NCBI GenBank assembly: GCA_033675265.1
Contig: JAUJYZ010001050.1
Location: 241,001 to 305,000, forward strand
Source: Actinostola sp. cb2023
Lineage: Eukaryota; Cnidaria; Anthozoa; Actiniaria; Actinostolidae
Reading direction: 5' to 3'
Length of the DNA stretch: 64,000 bases
Shown: positions 1 to 37,189 of the stretch, one piece after another
Layout: each line of letters opens with the position of its first letter
Numbering within the stretch: the stretch's first letter is position 1
The notes under the pieces: model-generated
Told to the model about the DNA's origin: nothing
Seen by the model: only the letters and a program-made list of their open reading frames with translations
Database searches by the model: none
Position numbers and translations under genes: made by a program

Positions 1-425
1 AGAATCTCCAACTTTCTCTACTCGTGGTATATATGAGCTGATAGCCTACTAGTAGAGTAGCCAATCAGAGCGCGCGCTTGCGCATATCCAGTGGTTGTCG
101 TTTAGGCCAAACTATCTGTTTTCACAAGTCTACCTGGTCTGTACGGGTTGTTCTCGACCTGTTTGAGCAGGTCTGGAAAGATGTAAGGCCCATCGAGGGA
201 TTTTGGACCATACAGATACAGTTACCGGTACATAAGTATGATAAACAAAAGATACAACAATTTAAGTGGTCCTATATTTACAGAATTACCATGAGTTCTT
301 TAATGTACATTCAACAAGAAGCATTCAATACAAGTCTTGTTATTTCATAAATAATACGATACTTTCATACTGTGTTTTAATTATATTTACAAAGAAATGA
401 AAAACAAAGGTTCAGGCAAATTAGT
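1..425. other. No gene recognised
   Basis: The start of the window holds a CCAATCAGAGCGCGCG motif (63-78) that recurs near 9240 and, in variant form, near 30437, so this is probably transposon sequence. A 90-codon plus-strand frame at 78-350 resembles no family I know. Confidence 0.4.
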
Positions 426-892
426 AAGCCATTGCACACACACAGTGCTGTACTTACCCTGCTTGTATTACATTATATGAGCGAATAAAGGACCCTATTA
501 AGCCAAACCCTCGGGGAAATGGAAAGTGTTTGCGCTTCATGGAGGGATTTTACAGTAAATAATAGTTTGGGGACTTTGATGGGTGGTCGCTCAATAGGGG
601 TGGTTGGTTAATAGAGGTGGTCACTTATTAGAGGTGGTCGCTTATTAGAGGTGGTCACTTATTAGAGGTGGTCACTTGTTAGAGGTGGTCACTAACAGGA
701 GTGGTCACTTAATAGGGGTGGTCGCTTAATAGGAGTGGTCACTTAATAGAAGTGGTCACTTAATAGGGGTGGTCGCTTAACAGGGGTGGTCACTTAATAG
801 AAGTGGTCTCTTAACAGGTGTGGTCACTTAATAGGGGTGGTCACTTACATGTAACAGGGGTGGATGGCTGCTTTTAAAACAGGTTTGACTAT
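426..892 (-). repeat. KIF3A 3' flank with a GGTGGTCACTTATTAGA minisatellite
   Basis: From about 595 to 860 a 17-18 bp unit, GGTGGTCRCTTAWTAGR (plus-strand sense), is repeated about 15 times. It starts about 30 bases after the stop codon, so it probably lies in the 3' UTR. On the minus strand only a variant poly(A) signal, ATTAAA near 381-376, is seen. The block is copied in inverted form at 42.3-43.8 kb. Confidence 0.8.
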
Positions 893-25661
<24,769 letters not shown>

Positions 25662-25836
25662 GTTAAGAACAGACACTGTACTTTATTGTATCCTCCAAGA
25701 ATAATTACACAAACGGGAAATGTTCAAACCACAGCGAAGTTTAGCCAGCGTTTCCTCGTCAAATCCACCGCCATCTTTCTCTGCGATGGCGTCTTTGGTT
25801 TCCAAGGGACTAAGTAGCCTGGCCTAAGTTTTATCC
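25662..25836 (-). promoter_or_regulatory. Presumed KIF3A 5' leader and promoter region with a short uORF
   Basis: The minus strand upstream of the start contains an upstream ATG at 25774 in an AAAGATGGCGG context. It opens a 16-codon frame ending in TGA at 25724-25726. No TATA box is obvious. Whether the uORF is in the mRNA depends on the unknown transcription start. Confidence 0.35.
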
Positions 25837-26723
25837 ACAGGTAGCCCAAACTTCGTTTGAATTTTTGTTGTTGTTATTGCCAGCTGGTATATTTGTTTAG
25901 GGAATGAAACTTGGGACAAGCGCGTTCCGTCTTGAATAGTGGTATCCGGCCGGAGAGCGATGCGATGGTATTTTTCCCGACGGTCACCCCTACACCTTGA
26001 ATAACTGCCCCCCCCCCCCCCCCCCCCCCCCGGGATAAAAACTTTTGAAGAAATAGTCAATGACTAGCGCTCGCGATCGTCAGTCGATTTCTGAATATAC
26101 CGGAATATATCTTGGACATTTATGATAGTTGGTAGAGCACGTACGATCAGGGGGGGTTGGACACAGCGCGCGAAGCATCATGGGTCAAAATCAAAAATGT
26201 CTTCATTTGCACTTGGCCTTCGTCGCTACGCACCAAAGTGAAAGGTAAACATGTCTCTCCAGTAAACGAAAACAATAAAATTTTGAATGTGTCAGTTGCA
26301 TTTCTGATATTTCAATTCATTAAATGGTTTCCCAGGTTCACTGTCGTACTGTCATAAAACCTAATCGTCTAGAAATATAAATGTTTTCTTGGAATTTCGC
26401 CAAAAAGACAATTTCTGAAGTTTTCAAATATTTACCGGAGTTTTGCAATAGTTTAGCAGTACTCAGTGTATTCTTTGATGCTAAAGGTTAGTGAAAGTTC
26501 TATTTTACAAGAAGTAGTAGGATTTTTACATCGCTAACAAGTAGGAAAACTCGTGTAATTTTTCCCGAAAAAGGGCCGTCGTTTTTTAGAGGAAAAAACA
26601 ATTAACGTTCTCAAATCAAACTGAAACGACATTCCAGAAAAGTATCTACGTTCATATGAAACTATTTATTCACTACAGATTAATGAAAAATACCTATGAA
26701 ATTCGATGAAACTTTATTTTTGC

Positions 26724-28208
26724 GAGACCTGTACAGGACCCGAAATGATCCCTGGCTCCGAAATGATCCCTGGCCCCGAAATGATCCCCAAAGTGGTTAG
26801 ACTGGCTCCGAAATGATCCCGGATCCGAAATGATCCCCAGACTGGCTCTGAAATGATCCCCAGTGAAATTCAGGAATGGTTGAATTCAGTCCCGTAGATT
26901 AATTCCTTGGCCAACAAATTCTCAATGAAAATTATTATAGCGTTTATTTATTTTATTGAACAACTGAACGAGATTACATGTATACTTTTTATCAACTGTA
27001 TTTTAATTGAATTGTAATGATACTCAAAGGAGGATATAAATAAATATAAATCACTCTGTCACATTAAACCCAAATCAACCAATCATAATGGACCGTTCCC
27101 ACGCCTGAAATGGACAAGATACGATTACGAAATCAAAACATTTTTACATGAAAGATAAGATGATCAAACCACTGAATGAATAAAATCTCTATCACGTGTA
27201 TATCTCAGAAGCTGTGAATAGAAATCGTGTGTCGCAGTCCATGGTCGCAGTTTACTGGGAAGAAATTTCAATTATTTTATTCACACATATAAAGAATTCT
27301 TTTATATTTTATACTTTTATATTTTTATAAAGAATTATTTTATATTTTATGCTTTTATATTTTTATAAAGAATTATTTTATATTTTATACTTTTATATTT
27401 TTATAAAGAATTATTTTAATCACACATATATATTCACGTAAACATTAAATACACCACATTTTCTTTAAAGCCCTTTAAAATCACCATGCATACGACGGCA
27501 CTTCACTTGGTTGATCGAACCAAATGACTAGTTTATGATTGATATTCTTACAATATTTCGGCCTAGCTTGTAATATTGTGAAATTACTGTTACATGATTT
27601 AATACTGACGATTCTGCAATAGGGTCGTCTCGCGTAGACGAAAATCATACTCGCTGTCCAGACGAAACTAGCATACTGTAAGAGTATTGAGACAAAGAAG
27701 GAAGAAGTAGATTATAACAATAATAATAATATCGGGACATGAGTTTAATTGATTTCACAGAAGTTCATAATAATGAATGAAACTACTATAACTATAAGCA
27801 TAGCACTTTGATTATGTAAGAATATAACTAATAAATTATCCAAAGAAACATCTAGACGTTCACAATAGATTCGTAGCATTTCATGATTTGATATATATTA
27901 GAAAAAGAAAGGAAGAAAGAAAGATAGAGAGAGAAAGGCGAAAGGAAGGAAGAAAGATAGAGAGAGAAATGCGAAGGGAAGGTAGAAAAACCCCCACAGA
28001 AACAGAAGAAAGAAAAAGAGAAAAAGAAAGGAACGGCCGGACTGAATACAACCATTCCCGAATTTCACTGGGGATCATTTCAGAGCCAGTCTGGGGATCA
28101 TTTCGGGTCCGGTATCATTTCGGAGCCAGTCTAGACACTTTGGGGATCATTTTGGGGCCAGGGATCATTTCGGAGCCAGGGATCATTTCGGGGCCTGTAC
28201 AGACCTGC
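26724..28208. mobile_element. TIR element with tandem CCGAAATGATCCC units at both ends
   Basis: Both ends carry five to seven copies of a CGAAATGATCCC unit in opposite orientation, preceded by CTGTACAG. Arms of about 170 bp continue to GAAATTCAGGAATGGTTGAA. The inside (26900-28040) is AT-rich with a purine tract and no domain. Confidence 0.82.
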
Positions 28209-28237
28209 AGTCAGTCGTATAAAAAAAGACGTTAGAC

Positions 28238-29493
28238 CACAGGTAGCCCAAACGTAGAATCAGTGGACCGTGACGTCATTGAATATTCCGTTGACCGTTG
28301 GATTTTCGAATGGTCTCAGGAATGAGCTCTTAGAAAGACTTCAAAGGATATGAGATTCTCAAACATGTCTTCATATCAGTAGTCTGATAATTAAAGAACA
28401 CTTTGGTATAGAAATCTGAGCAAGAAATTGTGTTTTTGAGTGGTTTTGAGCGATTCGAAAAGTTCACCCGTTTCTAGCATACATATAATTAGGAAAGGTT
28501 TGCAACTCCGGCCACCAAATTTGAACGACCAATGTCGCTAAAAAAATTATATCTCCAAAACTACGCAAGCAAAAAATATCGCTTTCCTACCAGACATTCT
28601 TAAATAAATGATCTTTACAATGAGCTTTTGTGCAAATTTTTAGGTTCACCATATGCCGAGAAATAATTTTTTGAAGTTGGGGAAGTCGACGAAAAGTTTG
28701 CCATGGCCATCCGCAGTCATCAGCTGTGTTCCTAAAACTTACTGAGGGAGGGAGGGACCGATAGATTTGTTTCCTAAAACTTACTGAGGGAGGGAGGGAC
28801 AGATAGATTTGTTACCAAAAGCTAAAAGCAAAAGACTCCTCGAAAATCAGAAAGATGAAATATACCTCTGCTAGCGACAGCCAGGGTAATATTGATTAAA
28901 ACATACACCGTAGTAAATTCAAATTATATAGCATTTATCTGTTTGAGGACATCTTTGTAAAACAATCTATCGGTCCCTCCCTCCCTCAGTAAGTTTTAGG
29001 AACACAGCTGATGACTGCGGATGGCCACGGCAAACTTTTCGTCGACTTCCCCAACTTCAAAAAATTATTTCTCGGCATATGGTGAACCTAAAAATTTGCA
29101 CAAAAGCTCATTGTAAAGATCATTTATTTAAGAATGTCTGGTAGGAAAGCGATATTTTTTGCTTGCGTAGTTTTGGAGATATAATTTTTTTAGCGACATT
29201 GGTCGTTCAAATTTGGTGGCCGGAGTTGCAAACCTTTCCTAATTATATGTATGCTAGAAACGGGTGAACTTTTCGAATCGCTCAAAACCACTCAAAAACA
29301 CAATTTCTTGCTCAGATTTCTATACCAAAGTGTTCTTTAATTATCAGACTACTGATATGAAGACATGTTTGAGAATCTCATATCCTTTGAAGTCTTTCTA
29401 AGAGCTCATTCCTGAGACCATTCGAAAATCCAACGGTCAACGGAATATTCAATGACGTCACGGTCCACTGATTCTACGTTTGGGCTACCTGTG
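28238..29493. mobile_element. 1.26 kb palindromic element with CACAGGTAGCCCAAACG termini
   Basis: GTTAGAC is duplicated at 28231-28237 and 29494-29500. Arms of about 520 bp are almost perfectly mirrored (28238-28760 and 28968-29493), with about 200 bp between. The arms contain GAGGGAGGGAGGGAC next to the centre. Non-coding. Confidence 0.9.
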
Positions 29494-29632
29494 GTTAGAC
29501 TAATTATTGAGTCTCAGCTTACACTGTAAGTACGAATGCTGATCAAATACAATTTGACTGTTTATCAGAGTATATGCCCAGAAAAAAATTGTTAACTATA
29601 ACAGCATTGTTTAGTTCTTGAAAGCAGAATTT

Positions 29633-29752
29633 GATGAAGATCACGACAACTTCAGTTTAATTTAAACATGTGATCACTCTCATTAAATTACTGATGGCAG
29701 CAGCACTGCTGAAACATGTTTAAATTAAAAGTTGTCGTGATCTTCATTGTTT
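29633..29752. repeat. Short hairpin element
   Basis: GATGAAGATCACGACAACTT and TTTAATTTAAACATGT are mirrored by ACATGTTTAAATTAAAAGTT and GTCGTGATCTTCAT. About 120 bp inside the hAT-like element. Confidence 0.7.
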
Positions 29753-29754
29753 AG

Positions 29755-31200
29755 TTCATTTAGAATTTGTGATAGTGTAAACATTGAACTGAAAGTAAAT
29801 AAATAAGCAAAGTTTAATAAATAAATGAACAAATGAATTAATAAGTGAATCAATAAATCAATCAACTAAAAGGAAGAGATCAAGAATTACAAGTGATAAA
29901 AAATAAGAGTATAAATAATATAATGAAGTCCTTTTATCCCAATCCATTAATGAAATCAACAACAGGCTGTCATTTATTACGTTCCAAATTGCAACTATTT
30001 ATTGGACTGCGCCAACCTAAAGGGACCTCATGACTTTTCATAATTTTAGCGTTTGTTTTTAACCATTTGAGCTTATTTTTCAATATTTTGTGCTCATTTC
30101 ACTCTCTTACTAACCAGAGCTTGACAGTGTTTTGGTCTGCAAGCTATGGGGTCTCATATCAGGAGTTTGCAGCTTTTCATGTAGGTATGGTCATACATAC
30201 CGCTACATTTTGTCATTCATAAGGTACTTTTGTATCACGCAGTCATTAATATTTAAGGAATGGTCGGACAATGCTTAGTGTGCATCCATCGAGTTATGAA
30301 GCATGCAGGAACTTGGGAGAGCACGAGAGAAGCATAAGAGTTGCTCGAGGCGTAGCGAGCACACACTATGGTGATGACGTGAGCATGTGTCTGTAGCCGT
30401 ATCGTGTGTCCGTGAGCTTACACACACATGCTAACCAACCAATCAGAGCGTGCGTTATATCATACCTATGTTATAAACAGTATGGTGATAAAAAAGATCA
30501 ATTCAACACAAAATACAACTAATTGTACTAAAATTCAACTAATATAAATGTACTAATTGAGAATTTGCAGGTTAACATTGTAGCTAGTTTGGACTAAATC
30601 AGTGTACATAAAATAAATTAAAACAACAGTGTAAAATGAAAATTGAATACTGTGCAATATTATAAACACCGCAATATGGATAAATAGCTATTTATTAAGT
30701 TTTAAATTAAATGTCAGTAAAAATGAGAATAATAGTGAGCAGCACAAGTGCATTTTGTTCAGTGACAAATCTATACATGTCATTGTCCTTTTTTATGGTC
30801 TTGACTCTCTTTCAGTGAACTGGCATGCACAGCCTAAGAACAGGAATGTATAGTATTTATCCAGCTACCGACGTATATACCTAAAAGGAAAATGATAAAG
30901 AATCAAAGGATGATAAACTGACAATAATAACTTACAATGGGCCAACTATAATAATCTACTCATCTATAATTTACTATAATAAAATTATATTATAAAGCTT
31001 GATAATGAAAATAATAATGAAATCCCCTATGAATTGTAATTACAGTTACAGTGACAATCAAAAGATTGGTATTTTTCCAACTACATTCATTCCTATTTAT
31101 ATTTCAGGGTTTTTTACTCCATTGTTGGAGATTTCTACAATTTCTACATACACCTAAATAATTGTATTATCTTCAGACATGAATGTAAAATGGAATTATT
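29755..31200. other. AT-rich interior of the hAT-like element, no gene seen
   Basis: At 30437-30455 a CCAATCAGAGCGTGCG motif recurs (compare 63-78 and 9240-9257). No frame or domain is supportable. Confidence 0.5.
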
Positions 31201-31204
31201 ACAG

Positions 31205-31428
31205 TACAGTATGTGGTTCTAATTGTGAACGGTTCTAATTGTGAACACTGTTCAGTTAATGTGTACCCTGGTTACCAGAGGTTATCATTTTTTTCTCTCT
31301 TAAGCCGTACTAAGGCACTCCCATAGGGTTTAGAGAGAGATAAAATAATAGTCTCTGCTACCCAGGGTACATATTAACTGAACAGTGTTAACAATTAGAA
31401 CCGTTCACAATTAGAACCACATACTGTA
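31205..31428. mobile_element. Hairpin MITE with TACAGTATGTGGTTCTAATT termini
   Basis: TACAGTATGTGGTTCTAATTGTGAACGG is mirrored at the right end, and the inner GTACCCTGGTTACCAG region is partly mirrored. GGTTCTAATTGTGAAC is tandemly doubled on the left. 224 bp. Confidence 0.8.
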
Positions 31429-31576
31429 GCCTGCGTAGCTTGGCAGTTTTTAGGAGGGGGGAGGGGGAAGGGGAAGGGGGGGAAGGGGAAGGGGAAGGGG
31501 AAGGGGAAAGGGGAAGGGGAAGGGGAAAGGGGAAGGGGAAGGGGAAGGGACGAAACCGTCAAGCTACGCAGGCTAT
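31427..31576. mobile_element. Short TIR element with TAGCCTGCGTAGCTTG termini and an AGGGGA array
   Basis: TAGCCTGCGTAGCTTG is answered by CAAGCTACGCAGGCTA. Between them are about 90 bases of GGGGAA/GGGGAAA repeats, a strong G-rich strand on plus. Confidence 0.82.
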
Positions 31577-32240
31577 AATATTACAGATAAACTCAAGTAA
31601 CTCTATTGACTATACAGGACATAATTATTGAAATGTTGTCTTTGTATTGATGTTTGAATACATTGTAATCAGTACAAAAGAAATCAGACTCTATTGTCTA
31701 GGGACAAATTCGAAAATATTAGTGATTTATATTGATGTTTGAAAGCTCCAACAGTTGGAGCCTTCTTTATTTCATTGTAAAGTAAGTTCCAGTCACTAGT
31801 GGCCATAGATTTGAAGGATCTCTTGCCAGAATTATACTTTGTAGTGCTGTTGAACAACTTACTGTTGAATATGGATTGTTATGAAAACAATTCAAAAACA
31901 ACATAAATTAACTTCTCATATCTCAAAAAGTAGAGGGGAGCCATGGGGAGCCATAACATCAATGCAAAGCAAATTTATCATTTTATCTGTAGTGTTAATA
32001 TCAAGATTTTCGATCTTTCTGGACAGTTAAAAAGTTTAAAATAACTACACCAGGTCAGAAATGGTGAAATGCAAAGAGTCACAACTGAAATAAGATTTTG
32101 ATCGACACGTTCAGACACAAAACAGCAACAAAAAGCTACGAAAACAACATATCACTTGCAAAGCAACACAAACTGTACTGCTAAGATATTAGGAGCTTAG
32201 CGGTTATAAAACGTACAAAATAAAGCTATTTCGTACTCAC

Positions 32241-32303
32241 CTTCGTCCGCCATCTTTGCTTTTACCTCTTCCCGCCAAATGTGAAATCGCGTAATGTGAT
32301 TGG
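32241..32303 (-). promoter_or_regulatory. Candidate promoter and first exon (MADE-) at the right end of the hAT-like element
   Basis: On the minus strand a CCAAT box (32303-32299) and a TTTGGCGGGAA E2F-like site (32279-32269) precede AAAGATGGCGGACGAAG, followed directly by a GTGAGT donor at 32240. This would be a 13-base first coding exon, M-A-D-E-. No following exon was recognised, so the gene may be a lost transposase or the match may be chance. Confidence 0.35.
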
Positions 32304-32361
32304 TCAAATAAAACAACCATGATGCTTTTCGGACCGTGTCCAACCCCCCCTGACGTACGAT

Positions 32362-32800
32362 GGTGGCGTATAAAGCCACAGGTAGCCCAAGCTGTGGATT
32401 TGTGGCGAGATTTACAGTAAATTCAATGTATGGAGCTTTACAGCGAACTTTGAAAACCGTCTAAATAAAATTCTACAAACCCTCAAAGTAGTCCTACTTG
32501 TTTATTGTGTTGTCCTTTGGAATTGTGGGAGGTTTGGAGCCATTCCGATCGATTTTGAGAGAGTTACTAATAGTTCCTTGAGTTACCCTATAATTAGAGA
32601 AGGTAGGAGACTGTCATGGCCGATCACCTACGATCGATGCCAAACAATCGCCTCAAACTCGCTCAAAATTAGAGAAAATGACAAGATTACTTCGAAATAC
32701 ATTAGCCCACATAATATCCCTCCACCACACGCGGTAACCCTTCCTCTGGTCAACGATTCCCTCGCCAAAAAGCCAGGAACTTAGAAATTTCGAACAGGAA
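32362..32800. other. No gene recognised
   Basis: Begins with another CACAGGTAGCCCAA motif at 32379-32392. It lacks a visible partner end close by. Confidence 0.4.
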
Positions 32801-32801
32801 A

Positions 32802-33034
32802 ACATCCTGCCGACCATCAGCCATGCAACGACTCGAACCAAAAACCTCCCGTACCCTCCACTACTAAGTTACACATTTCGACACTCTAAGTTTGAATTTA
32901 TATTAGACCGTTTCATTGAGATCGCTTCCGATTGGTCGAATACACAATAGAGTGTCGAAATGTGTAACTTAGTAGTGGAGGGTACGGGAGGTTTTTGGTT
33001 CGAGCCGTTGCATGGCTGATGGTCGGCAGGATGA
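32802..33034. mobile_element. Hairpin MITE with CATCCTGCCGACCATCAGCC arms
   Basis: The left arm, CATCCTGCCGACCATCAGCC through TTACACATTTCGACACTC, is mirrored nearly perfectly by 32947-33034. Arms about 85 bp, loop about 60 bp. Confidence 0.88.
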
Positions 33035-33105
33035 CGTTTCAAGAAATGCAAAATTGGATAAAATCCGAACGTACCGCTGACACTGAAAATGAATCCAAAG
33101 GCTTT

Positions 33106-36100
33106 TAAGAGTGGATGCCAGTAAGGATCGATTCTTCAACTCAAAAAATTCGAATTTAATTTTCTTTCACCATATCATTCCTTTCGATGACATATTTTAG
33201 GGAAAAATACTAAAAAGTTCCAGCGATTTTTAATTTAGGAGAAATTTCCAGTTTTTAAGAGTGGATGCCAGTAAGGATCGAGACTAATTCTTCAACTCAA
33301 AAAAATTCGAATTTTATTTTATTTCGCCATATCATTCCTTTCGATGACCTATTTTAGGGAAAAATACTAAAAAGTTCCAGCGATTTTTATTTTAGGAGAA
33401 ATTTCCAGTTTTTAAAAACCTGTCTGTCTACTTAATTTTTTTGGCTAAATTATAAGCCAACTTTGAACAGTCGGTGTGTATTCACCTCTAGAACTACAAC
33501 AATGACATTAAGTACACTTAATAAACGTTTCTTGGTATTTTCTACTGTGTAATTTATTTTTCTGGAACTTCTGTAGTTATTTTTCAAATTTGGTTTTAAA
33601 AAGGTATACTGAGCGCCATGAACGGACGTTGAAATATAGGCAATGTTTGAGGTACGAAAAAGGAATCTGGTACATAAATTTTTGATGAAAATGCCATGCC
33701 CCAGGAAAGCTTCACGTTTGCTCTATCAGTTTAGAAAGTTTCAAGCTTGGGAATTCAATGTAGCATTTTTGAGAAATAAAACTATTATGCTTGGGACTGC
33801 CAAAATTAGCATAATTTTCGTCCTGTGGCGGACATTTTTGTCATCCAAACACAAAACCTAACGCCAAAACACGGCTATCTTGCATTTTTAGTTGATTGCT
33901 GCTGATGGAAAACAATGTTCGAGTCAATAGGAATGATTTTCAACAATGCATGTTTGTGTTTCGATAGTCGTAAATAACTCTCGCAAAAGTTAAAATTAGC
34001 ATAGATGGTCGATCAGAAAACAGCAAAATACGAATTTTGTTTAAACAACGTTTATACGAAATTCCATCCATTCAAGCAAGTATGAATTCTGTTTAGTATT
34101 ATATTTTATGATTAAAACTATTATTTCATGCCGCAAAAATTTTATTCGAAGGGCAGTAGCGTGACTTGCAGCAGTTACATTGCGTTACATAATTGGCTTG
34201 TCAACAAAGTGGAGCATCGTGTCAAAATATCCGAACTCTTCATGATAAAGCGCCAGTTTGAACTAGAAATCAGTGCAATTGTTTGTAAATCTTATTTGGA
34301 GCAAACTCTAAGCATTTTAGAGTGAAGAACCACAATTTTCGGAAACGGTGTTTATATTTGATCAATGAATATGCTAATTGTCACTATTTTAGGAGCTTAT
34401 GTGGCTGAAATAGCTCAAATATGGTTGAAAATAACTCTTATTAACTCCAAGATTGTTATCAGTTGGCAGCGATCAACTAAAAGTGCAAGATAGTCGTGTT
34501 TTGGAATTAAGTTTTGTGTTTTTAACGACAAAAATGTCCGCCACAGGACGAAAATTATGCTAATTTTGGCAGTCCCAAGCATAATAGTTTTATTTCTCAA
34601 AAATGCTACATTGAATTCCCAAGCTGGAAACTTTCTAAACTGAAAGAGCAAACGTGAAGCTTTCCTGGGACATGGCGTTTTCTTCAAAAATTGATGTACC
34701 AGATTCCTTTTTCGTATCTCAAACATTGCCTATATTTCAACGTTCCGTTCATGGCGCTCAGTATACCTTTTTAAAACCAAATTTGAAAAACAACTACAGA
34801 AGTTACAGAAAAATAAATTATGCAGTAGAAAAGACCATGAAACGTTTATTCAGTGTACTGAATGTCATTGTTGTAGAGCTAGAGGCGAACACACACCGAC
34901 TGTTCAAATTTGGCTTATTATTTAGCCGAAAATTTTTCGGTCGACAGACGGGTTTTTAAAAACTGGAAATTTCTCCTAAAATAAAAATCGCTGGAACTTT
35001 TTAGTATTTTTCCCTAAAATAGGTCATCGAAAGGAATGATATGGCGAAAGAAAATTAAATTCGAATTTTTTGAGTTGAAGAATTAGTCTCGATCCTTACT
35101 GGCATCCACTCTTAAAAACCTGTCGACTGTCGACCGAAAATTTTCGGCTAAATAATAAGCCAAATTTGAACAGTCGGTGTATGTTCACCTCTAACTCTAC
35201 AACAATGACATTCAGTACACTGAATAAACGTTTCTTGGTCTTTTCTACTGGATAATTTATTTTTCTGTAACTTCTGTAGTTGTTTTTCAAATTTGGTTTT
35301 AAAAAGGTATACTGAGCGCCATGAACGGAACGTTGAAATATAGGCAATGTTTGAGATACGAAAAAGGAATCTGGTACATCAATTTTTGAAGAAAACGCCA
35401 TGTCCCAGGAAAGCTTCACGTTTGCTCTTTCAGTTTAGAAAGTTTCCAGCTTGGGAATTCAATGTAGCATTTTTGAGAAATTAAACTATTAGGCTTAGGA
35501 CTGCCAAAATTAGCATAATTTTCGTCCTGTGGTGGACATTTTTGTCGTTAAAACACAAAACTTAATTCCAAAACACGACTATCTTGCACTTTTAGTTGAT
35601 CGCTGCCAACTGATAACAATCTTGGAGTTAATAAGAGTTATTTTCAACCATATTTGAGCTATTTCAGCCACATAAGCTCCTAAAATAGTGACAATTAGCA
35701 TATTCATTGGTCAAATATAAACACCGTTTCCGAAAATTGTTGTTCTTCACTCTAAAATGCTTAGAGTTTGCTCCAAATAAGATTTACAAACAATTGCACT
35801 GATTTCTAGTTCAAACTGGCGCTTTATCATAAAGAGTTCGGATATTTTGACACGATGCTCCACTTTGTTGACAAGCCAATTATGTAACGCAATGTAACTG
35901 CTGCAAGTCATGCTACTGCCCTTCGAATAAAATTTTTGCGGCATGAAATAATAGTTTTAATCATAAAATATAATACTAAACAGAATTCATACTTGCTTGA
36001 ATGGGTGGAATTTCGTATAAATGTTGTTTAAACAAAATTCGTATTTTGCTGTTATCTGATCGACCATCTATGCTAATTTTAACTTTTGCGAGAGTTATTT

Positions 36101-36815
36101 ACGACTATCGAAACACAAACATGCATTGTTGAAAATCATTCCTATTGACTCGAACATTGTTTTCCATCAGCAGCAATCAACTAAAAATGCAAGATAGCCG
36201 TGTTTTGGCGTTAGGTTTTGTGTTTGGATGACAAAAATGTCCGCCACAGGACGAAAATTATGCTAATTTTGGCAGTCCCAAGCATAATAGTTTTATTTCT
36301 CAAAAATGCTACATTGAATTCCCAAGCTTGAAACTTTCTAAACTGATAGAGCAAACGTGAAGCTTTCCTGGGGCATGGCGTTTTCATCAAAAATTTATGT
36401 ACCAGATTCCTTTGTCGTACCTCAAACATTGCCTATATTTCAACGTTCCGTTCATGGCGCTCAGTACACCTTTTTAAAACCAAATTTGAAAAATAACTAC
36501 AGAAGTTCCAGAAAAATAAATTATACAGTAGAAAAGATCAAGAAACGTTTATTAAGTGTACTTAATGTCATTGTTGTAGTTCTAGAGGTGAACACACACC
36601 GACTGTTCAAAGTTGGCTTATAATTTAGCCAAAAAAATTAAGTAGACAGACAGGTTTTTAAAAACTGGAAATTTCTCCTAAAATAAAAATCGCTGGACCT
36701 TTTTAGTATTTTTCCCTAAAATAGGTCATCGAAAGGAATGATATGGCGAAATAAAATTAAATTCGAATTTTTTGAGTTGAAGAATTAGTCTCGACCTTAC
36801 TGGCATCCACTCTTA
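33106..36815. mobile_element. Composite of two palindromic elements in opposite orientation
   Basis: Unit 1 (33256-35114) has TAAGAGTGGATGCCAGTAAG ends and its own inverted arms (about 33400-33880 against 34490-34960). Unit 2 (35110-36815) is the same element reversed, with a truncated left tip. The inner segment 34128-34325 is repeated reversed at 35747-35944. A partial extra end lies at 33106-33255. Similar short frames on both strands (FRKF..AWEFNVAFLRNKTI) are arm translations, not genes. Confidence 0.88.
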
Positions 36816-37189
36816 ATATGTGTCCGATACCACGCCACTGAGTAGGTGGACTGTGCGTGGCACAGAAACAGGACTGACACTGACACCGATTGGCCCCAAG
36901 AGATCACGTACTAACAACAACAACAACAACAACAATAACTTTATTGGTGCCTTGTAGAGTGTTGAACTATACATCGGTTTGTTTACCAATAAAAAGACCT
37001 AATGTAATAGACTTCATGGGACGCGCCCGCAGGACGCACACAGGAAGCCCAACATTATACATTTCTATACACAGGGAACCCAACATATGCTCACGCGCGC
37101 TCTACCACAGGAAACCCATCAAAAAAAGACGCAAATATCATTTTATTTCATTATTTAGTAGCCTCAAAAGCAATGGTTGGGCTGCCTGT
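36816..37189. other. Repeat debris with CACAGGAAGCCCAA-type motifs
   Basis: Contains an (AAC)n run (36915-36935) and several CACAGG..CCCA motifs at 37040, 37069 and 37106 (plus) and at 37178 (minus). They look like the terminal motif of the 28238-29493 family. No complete element was resolved. Confidence 0.4.

Larger units (their letters stand above)
26148..32353. mobile_element. 6.2 kb hAT-like element with 8-bp target duplication, upstream of KIF3A
   Basis: CGTACGAT is duplicated at 26140-26147 and 32354-32361. The ends are CAGGGGGGGTTGGACAC on the left and its complement on the right, with GAAGCATCATGG/GAAAAGCATCATGG just inside. CAGGG ends plus an 8-bp duplication are the hAT signature. 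No transposase frame remains. The inside carries two nested TIR elements (26724-28208 and 28238-29493) and two hairpins near 31.2-31.6 kb. Confidence 0.75.

Noticed and set aside
33643..36623. Repeated short frames (FRKF..AWEFNVAFLRNKTI and KLSWDMAFSSKID types) that look like a conserved peptide family
   Set aside because: They come from the two strands of the same palindromic arm; conservation is from recent duplication, and both strands are open.
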